Shown: positions 13,984-19,676 of the stretch, one piece after another
How the letters are laid out: each line of letters begins with the position of its first letter
How positions within the stretch are numbered: position 1 is the stretch's first letter
Source: an uncultured Oscillospiraceae bacterium
GTDB lineage: Bacteria > Bacillota > Clostridia > Oscillospirales > Ruminococcaceae
Direction: 5' to 3'
Assembly (NCBI GenBank): GCA_910587465.1
Contig: CAJUMS010000050.1
Location: 1-19,676 of the forward strand
Length of the DNA: 19,676 nt
Position numbers and translations under genes: made by a program
The notes under the pieces: generated by a model
Database searches by the model: none
Seen by the model: the letters and a program-made list of their open reading frames with translations, nothing else
Told to the model about the DNA's origin: nothing

Positions 13984-14118
13984 GAAAACGAGCGGCTTTT
14001 AATTCGGTACGGCGATACCGACAAGGTTCGTGAAAAATTTAGACGAATTCCGCGGGGGGAATCTCCCGTTGGTTTTTGGTGTAGATTTAACGTCCTGCCG
14101 TTACGGCGGGATTTTTTT
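13984..14118 (+). promoter_or_regulatory. PyrR-type transcription attenuator leader
   Basis: The leader begins with an element laid out like the PyrR-binding anti-antiterminator. Lower stem ACGAGC (13988-13993) pairs with GTTCGT (14026-14031); CTTTTAATTC then leads to a hairpin CGGTA/TACCG (14005-14009 with 14016-14020) whose loop is CGGCGA, followed by GACAAGG. CTTTTAATTC and GACAAGG are hallmark flanks of PyrR sites; the usual GTCC-x-G-x-GAGGC loop is altered. A second hairpin (CGGGGG/CTCCCG, 14053-14068) and then the terminator follow. UMP-bound PyrR is expected to stabilise the first element and permit termination. I could not settle one antiterminator pairing; ACGGC in the loop could also pair with GCCGT of the terminator. 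Confidence 0.75.
14093..14118 (+). terminator. Attenuator terminator before pyrR
   Basis: TCCTGCCG (14093-14100) pairs with CGGCGGGA (14104-14111) around TTA, with one U-G wobble, and is followed by seven T. It lies 19 bp ahead of the pyrR start and downstream of the PyrR-type element, as expected for conditional termination. Confidence 0.9.
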
Positions 14119-14137
14119 ATATGACTGAGGTGAACGT

Positions 14138-14674
14138 ATGGATAATGCGTGCAAAGTAAAGGCGGAAATACTCGACGAAAACGCGGTCGCGAGGGCGATA
14201 ACGCGGATATCGTTCGAGATCATCGAACGGAATAAGGGGACGGACGGCCTTTGCCTTATCGGTCTTTTTTCTCGCGGGGCTGTGCTGGCACAAAGAATAG
14301 CCCTGAAAATTGCCGAGAATGAAGGCAGCGAAGTGCCAACGGGACTGCTCGACATTACGCCGTTTCGTGACGATGAACGACGCGGCGGTACAGCTGACGC
14401 GAGCAAGATCGACTTTGACATCACGGACAGACGCGTGGTGATAATAGACGACGTTATTTACACGGGACGAACGGCGCGTGCGGCTATTGACGGACTTCTG
14501 TCGCGCGGACGACCAACGCTGATACAGCTTGCGGCGCTGATTGACCGCGGACACAGGGAATTGCCGATACGAGCGGATTATATCGGCAAGAACCTCCCGA
14601 CCTCGCGCGGAGAAAAGGTCAAGGTAATGGTGCGTGAGCTGGACGGGTGCGATAAGGTGGTAATTGTAGGTTAA
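14138..14674 (+). CDS. pyrR: Bifunctional pyr operon regulator / uracil phosphoribosyltransferase PyrR
   Basis: PyrR senses UMP and binds pyr leader RNA to promote termination; many members also make UMP from uracil and PRPP. The 178-aa length is normal. The PRPP-binding motif VVIIDDVIYTGRTARAAID (100-118) is complete. Other family blocks are LIGLFSRGAVLAQRIA (40-55, usually a TRG turn, here SRG), DITPFRDDE (72-80) and the C-terminal LIDRGHRELPIRADYIGKN. The start ATG has GAGGTGA five nt upstream. It is the first gene of the pyr operon, directly after its own target leader. Confidence 0.97.
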   Translation: MDNACKVKAEILDENAVARAITRISFEIIERNKGTDGLCLIGLFSRGAVLAQRIALKIAENEGSEVPTGLLDITPFRDDERRGGTADASKIDFDITDRRVVIIDDVIYTGRTARAAIDGLLSRGRPTLIQLAALIDRGHRELPIRADYIGKNLPTSRGEKVKVMVRELDGCDKVVIVG

Positions 14675-14740
14675 CAAAAAGTTTTTTAATAAACAAATGA
14701 AATATAAAGAATAAATAGCTTTTTAATATTAGGAGGGATT

Positions 14741-16012
14741 ATGGATATATTGTTAAAAAACGGATATATTGTCGACGCGGCGAACGATTTTGAGGGCGTC
14801 GCCGATATCCTGGTGGATAAGGGGAAAATCATAAAGTGTGAGCCTGATATCTCGGAAACTGCCGACAAGGTGGTGGACTGCACGGGAAAAACTATAATCC
14901 CGGGAATCTGCGATATGCATGTCCACTTCCGCGATCCGGGGCAAACACACAAGGAGGATATCATCACCGGCTGCGAAGCGGCGGTCGCTGGCGGCGTGAC
15001 GGCTGTGGCATGTATGCCGAACACCGTGCCCGTTGTCGATAACGCGGAGACGGTAAAGTATATTATCCGGAAATCCAAGGGCGCTAAGGCGAAGGTATAT
15101 CCAGTCGGGTGTATTACAAAAGGTCAGAACGGCGAGGAATTGTGCGATTATAACGAGCTTAAGGCGGCGGGCTGCGTGGCGGTGTCGGACGACGGAAAGC
15201 CCGTACTGAACGCGCGTTTACTTGCAAGAGCGATGGTAAAGGCGCATTACGCGGGACTTCGCGTGATATCGCACTGCGAGGACCCGCAGGTAATCGCGGG
15301 CGGCATTATGAACAGCGGCGAGGTCTCAAAGGAACTTGGCATCAAGGGAATGCACCGCATTTCCGAGGATATCTCGACGGCACGTGAAATAGTCATCGCG
15401 GGCGATCTTGAAATGCCGATACACATAGCGCACGTTTCAACTGCGACAAGTATGCTGCTGGTACGCCTCGGCGCGAGATACGGCGCAATGGTAACCAGCG
15501 AGACCGCTCCGCACTACTTTATGCTGACCGATGAAAAGCTCCGTCTGCGCGACGCGGATTACCGAATGAACCCTCCGCTCCGCACCGAGGACGACGTTAC
15601 CGCGATAACCGAGGGCGTATGCGACGGCACGATAGACTGTATCGTTACCGATCACGCGCCCCACGCTCCCGAGGAAAAGGCGGACTTCGAGAAAGCGCCG
15701 AACGGGGTTGTCGGACTTGAAACGTCGCTTGCGGCAACGCTCACCGCTCTGTATCACAGAGGGAAAATATCGCTCAAGCGCATCGTGCGGCTTATGTGCG
15801 TAAATCCGCGCAAGATACTCGGCATTGCAGGCGGCAATCTCGGAGAGGGAGAGCCTGCGGATATCACTGTATTTGATATCAACGAGGAATGGATAGTCGA
15901 TCCCGAAAAGCTGCACTCCAAATCCAAGAACACCTGCTTTAAGGGAATGAAGCTCAAGGGCAAAGTAAAAATGACGATAGTCGATGGAAAGATAGTGTAC
16001 GAGGATAAATAA
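14741..16012 (+). CDS. pyrC: Dihydroorotase
   Basis: The zinc amidohydrolase cyclises carbamoyl aspartate to dihydroorotate, the third pyrimidine step. At 423 aa it is the long class-I form typical of Gram-positives. Metal ligands are visible: DMHVHFRDPG (H60, H62), SDDGKP (D150/D151), SHCEDP (H178), HIAHVST (H231) and TDHAPH (D304). The C-terminal sheet (GEGEPADITVFDINEEW) completes the composite domain. AGGAGGG sits five nt upstream. It follows pyrR after 66 bp of A/T-rich spacer with no terminator, and the next start is 1 bp beyond its stop. Confidence 0.97.
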   Translation: MDILLKNGYIVDAANDFEGVADILVDKGKIIKCEPDISETADKVVDCTGKTIIPGICDMHVHFRDPGQTHKEDIITGCEAAVAGGVTAVACMPNTVPVVDNAETVKYIIRKSKGAKAKVYPVGCITKGQNGEELCDYNELKAAGCVAVSDDGKPVLNARLLARAMVKAHYAGLRVISHCEDPQVIAGGIMNSGEVSKELGIKGMHRISEDISTAREIVIAGDLEMPIHIAHVSTATSMLLVRLGARYGAMVTSETAPHYFMLTDEKLRLRDADYRMNPPLRTEDDVTAITEGVCDGTIDCIVTDHAPHAPEEKADFEKAPNGVVGLETSLAATLTALYHRGKISLKRIVRLMCVNPRKILGIAGGNLGEGEPADITVFDINEEWIVDPEKLHSKSKNTCFKGMKLKGKVKMTIVDGKIVYEDK

Positions 16013-16013
16013 A

Positions 16014-16517
16014 ATGAAGATAAAAATACCTGAGGAAAACGGGTTTTTGCCCGAAAAGTACTCAAAATATTCCGATACGAAGATCAACGGAAATCCGGTT
16101 GTTTCGTTCCCGATAGAGGTATGTGAGGTCCCCGAGGGTGCGAAAACGCTTGCGTTGGTGTTCGTGGATTTCGATTCGATACCCGTATGCGGTTTCGCAT
16201 GGATACACTGGACGGCGGCGAATATTCCCGCAAATGTTGCAACGATCCCAGAGAACGCGAGCCAAGACGGCGCGTTCGGAATGATACAGGGCTCAAACAG
16301 TTGTATATCACCGTTTGTCGGTGAAAAGGATGAGCGCGTTACAAAGCGCTATATCGGACCCACGCCGCCCGACAAGGATCATATGTACAAGCTGACGGTG
16401 TACGCGCTGGACTGCGAGTTGGACGTTAAAGAGGGATTTTTCCTCAACGAGTTGTTGGAAAAGATGAACGGGCATATAATTGAAAAAACGGCATTAAATA
16501 TCGGCGGACATTGCTGA
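16014..16517 (+). CDS. YbhB/YbcL-type phosphatidylethanolamine-binding (PEBP) protein
   Basis: The 167-aa cytosolic protein has the PEBP core: VDFDSIPVCGFAWIHWTAANIP (51-72, with the D-x-D pair and the conserved H65-W66), a QGSNS turn, KRYIGPTPPDKDHMYKLTVYALD (110-132) and an ALNIGGHC tail. The usual D-P-D-A-P motif is altered to DFDSIP. Family members bind phosphorylated or anionic ligands in a small pocket; bacterial roles are poorly defined. The start lies 1 bp after the pyrC stop, with GAGGA in the end of pyrC as ribosome site. Its place inside the pyr operon implies co-expression with UMP synthesis, but a pyrimidine role is only inference. Confidence 0.88.
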   Translation: MKIKIPEENGFLPEKYSKYSDTKINGNPVVSFPIEVCEVPEGAKTLALVFVDFDSIPVCGFAWIHWTAANIPANVATIPENASQDGAFGMIQGSNSCISPFVGEKDERVTKRYIGPTPPDKDHMYKLTVYALDCELDVKEGFFLNELLEKMNGHIIEKTALNIGGHC

Positions 16518-16540
16518 TTTGTGAAAGGATACTGAGTATT

Positions 16541-17479
16541 ATGGCTTTAGACAGACTTATCGAAAAGATCGAACAGACACAAAACCCCACGGTAGCGGGA
16601 CTTGACCCCAAGCTGGATTATGTTCCGGAGTACATAAAGAAGAAATGCTTTGAAAAGCACGGCGAAACGCTCAAGGGCGCGGCTAAGGCGCTTTACGAGT
16701 TCAACAAGGGACTTATCGACGCACTTTATGATATCGTTCCCGCGGTAAAGCCGCAGGCGGCGTATTACGAGATGTACGGCGTGGCGGGTGTTAAAGCGCT
16801 CTACAAAACGCAGGAGTACGCGCGCTCCAAGGGAATGTACGTCATCACCGATGGCAAGCGCAACGATATCGGCACAACAATGGAGGCCTACGCGACCGCT
16901 CACCTCGGCAAGGTAAAGGTGGGCGGCGAGGAGTATGAGCCGTTTCTCGGCGACGCTCTCACCGTCAACGGCTATCTCGGTACGGACGGCATTAAGCCGC
17001 TGCTCAAGGTATGCAAGGAGAACGACAAGGGAATTTTCGTGCTTGTAAAAACGTCCAACCCGTCGAGCGGCGAGCTTCAGGACAGACCCGTTGCGGGTAC
17101 CCCCATTTACGAGCTTATGGGCAATATGTGCGAGGAATGGGGCAAGGAGCTGCCCGGAGTATACGGTTACAGCGGCGTAGGCGCGGTAACGGGCGCTACA
17201 TATCCCGAACAGATAAAGCGTCTGCGCGAGATACTTCCGCATACGTTCTTCCTTATTCCCGGCTATGGCGCTCAGGGCGCGACAGCCAAGGACATCGCCG
17301 CAGCGTTCGACAAGAACGGTCTGGGCGGGATAGTCAACAGCTCGCGCGGAATCATGTGCGCGTATCAGAAAGAAAAGTGCAATGAGCGCGAGTTCGCCGA
17401 GGCTGCGCGCCGCGAGGCTATCCGTATGCGCGACGAGATAATGGGATACGTCGGGAAGATCACAACCACGAAGGGATAA
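16541..17479 (+). CDS. pyrF: Orotidine 5'-phosphate decarboxylase (type 2)
   Basis: The enzyme converts OMP to UMP, the last step of de novo UMP synthesis. The 312-aa protein is the longer type-2 form. Catalytic residues lie in VITDGKRNDIGTT (101-113, the D-x-K-x-x-D tetrad region), with K70 in AVKPQAAYYE as the preceding lysine, and phosphate binding in LIPGYGAQGA and the late GGIVNSSRGI. The start chosen is ATG 16541 (MALDRLIEKI), which matches family N-termini. AAAGGA lies about 11 nt upstream, a wide spacing. A TTG at 16511 would overlap the PEBP gene but adds unlikely residues. Confidence 0.96.
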   Translation: MALDRLIEKIEQTQNPTVAGLDPKLDYVPEYIKKKCFEKHGETLKGAAKALYEFNKGLIDALYDIVPAVKPQAAYYEMYGVAGVKALYKTQEYARSKGMYVITDGKRNDIGTTMEAYATAHLGKVKVGGEEYEPFLGDALTVNGYLGTDGIKPLLKVCKENDKGIFVLVKTSNPSSGELQDRPVAGTPIYELMGNMCEEWGKELPGVYGYSGVGAVTGATYPEQIKRLREILPHTFFLIPGYGAQGATAKDIAAAFDKNGLGGIVNSSRGIMCAYQKEKCNEREFAEAARREAIRMRDEIMGYVGKITTTKG

Positions 17480-17481
17480 CG

Positions 17482-17495
17482 ATTTACCGGTAAAT
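17482..17495. repeat. 14-bp perfect palindrome between pyrF and carA
   Basis: ATTTACCGGTAAAT is fully self-complementary and starts 3 bp after the pyrF stop, about 50 bp before the carA start. As RNA it would form a hairpin with almost no loop, so a protein-binding site is the more likely use if it has one. No U-tract follows. Confidence 0.6.
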
Positions 17496-17547
17496 AGGGC
17501 GATTTATAGATAAAATGCAAAAGAACAAATGTTTTTGGAGGCAAAAA

Positions 17548-18648
17548 ATGAGTTTTGAGAGATTTGAAAACAGCCGTAAAGCCACGTTAGTCCTTGCGGA
17601 TGGCACTGTTTTCGAGGGTAAGGCGTTCGGCGCGGAGGGCGGCGTTATCGGCGAGATCGTGTTCACGACCGCGATGACGGGCTATCAGGAAACGCTCACC
17701 GACCCGTCCTACTGCGGACAGATAGTAACGCAGACGTTCCCGCTTATCGGAAATTACGGCGTGAACAAGATCGACCCCGAGAGCAACGGAAGCGCGGTTT
17801 CGGGTTACATAGTGCGCGAGTGCTGCGACGCTCCGAGCAACTTCCGCTGCGAGGGTGATCTGGACAGCTATCTTAAGAGCTTGAATATCGTCGGCATATG
17901 CGATATCGACACGCGCCGCCTTACGCGCATTATCCGTGAGAGCGGCGTGATGAACGGAGCAATCGTCAGCGGCGAGTTCGACAAGGACAAGCTGCTTGAG
18001 GATATCCGCGCGTACAGAGTAGGAGAGGTCGTACCTAAGGTTTCCGTAAAGAAAAAAGAGTATTACCCCGCCGAGAACGCCAAGCACAATGTCGTTTTAA
18101 TGGACTACGGCTACAAATTCAACATTCGCCGCGAGCTGGTAAAGCGCGGCTGCAACGTCACCGTAATGCCGTACAACGCTGCCGCCGACGAGATAAAGGC
18201 GCTCTCTCCCGACGGCATTATGCTCTCAAACGGTCCCGGCGACCCAGCCGACAACATTGCCTCCATAAACACGCTCAAAGAGCTTATCCCCGCGAAAATC
18301 CCGACGTTCGGGATTTGTCTCGGTCATCAGCTCCTCGCGCTCGCAAACGGCGCTAAGACCGAAAAGCTGAAATACGGTCATCGCGGCGGAAATCAACCTG
18401 TCAAAGACCTCGCGCTGGACAAGACCTTTATCACCTCGCAGAACCACGGCTACGCAGTCATCGGCGATTCAGTTCCCGAGAACGCGGGCAAGGTCAGTCA
18501 CATAAACGGCAACGACGGCACCTGCGAGGGCGTACGATACACCAACGCGCCCGCATTTACGGTGCAATTCCATCCCGAGGCGTGCGGCGGTCCGCACGAT
18601 ACCTCGTATTTATTTGACGAGTTCATAAAGCTGATGGGGAGGAACTAA
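17548..18648 (+). CDS. carA: Carbamoyl phosphate synthase small subunit
   Basis: CarA is the glutamine amidotransferase subunit; it releases ammonia from glutamine and passes it to CarB. The 366-aa protein has the CarA N-terminal domain (ADGTVFEGKAFGAEG, FTTAMTGYQETLTDPSY, GICDIDTRRLTR) and a class-I amidotransferase domain. Its triad is C257 in GICLGHQ with H342 and E344 in FHPEA. The start ATG 17548 has GGAGG six nt upstream; an ATG 11 codons earlier lacks a ribosome site. carB follows after 3 bp. Placement within the PyrR operon suggests it serves pyrimidine rather than arginine synthesis. Confidence 0.97.
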   Translation: MSFERFENSRKATLVLADGTVFEGKAFGAEGGVIGEIVFTTAMTGYQETLTDPSYCGQIVTQTFPLIGNYGVNKIDPESNGSAVSGYIVRECCDAPSNFRCEGDLDSYLKSLNIVGICDIDTRRLTRIIRESGVMNGAIVSGEFDKDKLLEDIRAYRVGEVVPKVSVKKKEYYPAENAKHNVVLMDYGYKFNIRRELVKRGCNVTVMPYNAAADEIKALSPDGIMLSNGPGDPADNIASINTLKELIPAKIPTFGICLGHQLLALANGAKTEKLKYGHRGGNQPVKDLALDKTFITSQNHGYAVIGDSVPENAGKVSHINGNDGTCEGVRYTNAPAFTVQFHPEACGGPHDTSYLFDEFIKLMGRN

Positions 18649-18651
18649 GTA

Positions 18652-19676
18652 ATGCCGTTAAGAAGTGATATAAAAAAAGTTTTGGTAATAGGTTCGGGAC
18701 CTATCGTCATAGGGCAAGCCGCGGAGTTCGACTACGCGGGAACACAGGCTTGCCGCGCGTTAAAGCAGGAGGGTCTGGAGGTAGTGCTCATCAACTCCAA
18801 CCCCGCAACGATAATGACAGACAAGCATATGGCGGACAAAATTTACATCGAGCCGCTTACCTTAGAGGTAGTAAAGCGCGTTATCGAGATTGAGAAACCC
18901 GACAGCGTCGTCTCAAATCTGGGCGGACAGACCGCGCTCACGCTGTCAATGCAGCTCGCCGAAAGCGGATTTCTTGAGGAGCACGGCGTAAAGCTGCTCG
19001 GCTCCAATCCCGAGACCATTCACAAGGCGGAGGACAGACAGGCGTTCAAGGACACAATGGAGGATATCGGTCAGCCGTGTATCCCATCCAAGGTAGTTGA
19101 GACGCTTGAGGATGCTATGGATTTCGCGGAGGAGATTGGATATCCCGTCATAGTGCGCCCAGCGTTCACGCTAGGAGGTACGGGCGGCGGTATCGCCGAA
19201 ACACACGAGGAGCTCCACGAGATCGCGACAAACGGTCTGCGGCTCTCACCTATAACGCAAATTCTGGTCGAGAAGTGCATTTCGGGCTGGAAAGAGGTTG
19301 AGTTTGAAGTCATGCGTGACAGCAAGGGCAATGTTATCACCGTCTGCTCAATGGAGAATTTCGACCCCGTAGGCGTTCACACAGGCGACAGCATTGTCGT
19401 AGCGCCCTGCGTAACTCTCGCAGATAAGGAGTACCAGATGCTCCGCACGGCGGCGCTGGATATCATTCAGGCGCTTGAGGTCGAGGGCGGCTGCAACTGC
19501 CAGTTTGCGCTTAAGCCCGACAGCTTTGACTATGCCGTTATCGAGGTAAACCCGCGTGTATCGCGTTCGTCGGCGCTCGCATCCAAAGCAACGGGATATC
19601 CGATAGCAAAGGTCGCGGCGAGGATCGCTGTTGGTTATACGCTCGATGAGATAGTCAATCAGGTGACGGGCAAAAC
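18652..19676 (+). CDS. carB: Carbamoyl phosphate synthase large subunit (5' part, cut by window end)
   Basis: The frame is open from ATG 18652 to the last base (341 codons), roughly the first third of a subunit usually about 1,060-1,070 aa long. The N-terminal block GSGPIVIGQAAEFDYAGTQA is the CarB signature. Further on are NSNPATIMTD, NLGGQTALTL, the ATP-grasp loop RPAFTLGGTGGG and EVNPRVSRSSALASKATGYP. This covers most of the first (carboxy phosphate) synthetase half; the oligomerisation, second synthetase and allosteric domains lie outside the window. GGGGAGG nine nt upstream, inside the end of carA, is the ribosome site. Confidence 0.97.
   Translation, partial: MPLRSDIKKVLVIGSGPIVIGQAAEFDYAGTQACRALKQEGLEVVLINSNPATIMTDKHMADKIYIEPLTLEVVKRVIEIEKPDSVVSNLGGQTALTLSMQLAESGFLEEHGVKLLGSNPETIHKAEDRQAFKDTMEDIGQPCIPSKVVETLEDAMDFAEEIGYPVIVRPAFTLGGTGGGIAETHEELHEIATNGLRLSPITQILVEKCISGWKEVEFEVMRDSKGNVITVCSMENFDPVGVHTGDSIVVAPCVTLADKEYQMLRTAALDIIQALEVEGGCNCQFALKPDSFDYAVIEVNPRVSRSSALASKATGYPIAKVAARIAVGYTLDEIVNQVTGK

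Noticed and set aside
14121..14140. Alternative upstream ATG for pyrR
   Set aside because: The ATG at 14121 is in another frame and directly follows the terminator T-run; the 14138 ATG has the GAGGTGA site.
14117..14677. Minus-strand open frame opposite pyrR
   Set aside because: Covers the PyrR gene and its attenuator terminator; no family resemblance.
1..19676. CRISPR arrays, tRNA or rRNA genes, insertion sequences
   Set aside because: No regularly spaced repeats, cloverleaf-like sequences, transposase motifs or target-site duplications were found. The 9984-10041 palindrome has no matching flanking duplication.

Overview
The window looks like chromosomal DNA of a low-to-mid-GC Gram-positive anaerobe, most likely a gut Clostridia member (Oscillospirales or Ruminococcus-like). 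Three things point there: the der / plsY / gpsA cluster, a PyrR-controlled pyr operon with a type-2 (long) OMP decarboxylase, and AGGAGG-type ribosome sites with sigma-A promoters spaced 17 bp, several carrying a TGTGN extended -10. The taxonomic call is inference from gene content; there is no rRNA in the window.

Everything left of about 13.7 kb is transcribed leftward, and everything right of about 13.95 kb rightward. From left: tandem hairpins (1-87) close a long leftward operon. Its promoter (7509-7537) starts der (ribosome GTPase), then a two-helix membrane protein of unknown function, plsY and gpsA (phospholipid precursor synthesis). Three accessory genes follow: an ANT(6)-like nucleotidyltransferase, an Abi_2/HEPN protein and a TerB_N/TerB_C protein. 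The junctions are 1-bp and 4-bp overlaps, a 39-bp gap, an 8-bp overlap, then gaps of 22 and 21 bp, so the accessory trio is physically appended to an essential operon.

Next (7.6-8.8 kb) is an ECF sigma / zinc anti-sigma pair with a candidate autoregulatory ECF promoter, then a lone DUF362 gene with its own promoter. A 23-bp perfect inverted repeat separates that gene from a TetR / ABC ATPase / FtsX-type permease operon, whose consensus promoter abuts a palindromic operator candidate. Then come a cupin gene with a 17-bp inverted-repeat operator lying on its promoter, and an Rrf2 regulator immediately upstream that probably controls it.

The rightward part is the pyrimidine operon: promoter, PyrR-type attenuator leader, pyrR, pyrC, a PEBP/YbhB-like gene, pyrF, carA and the first third of carB, which runs off the window end. 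These genes make carbamoyl phosphate, close the dihydroorotate ring and decarboxylate OMP. pyrB, pyrD and pyrE are not in the window.

The most interesting candidates are the nucleotidyltransferase + HEPN + TerB trio (a possible defence or toxin-antitoxin-like module), the Rrf2/cupin operator array, the large perfect inverted repeat at 9984-10041, and the divergent PyrR-binding loop in the pyr leader. No tRNA, rRNA, CRISPR array or insertion sequence was seen.
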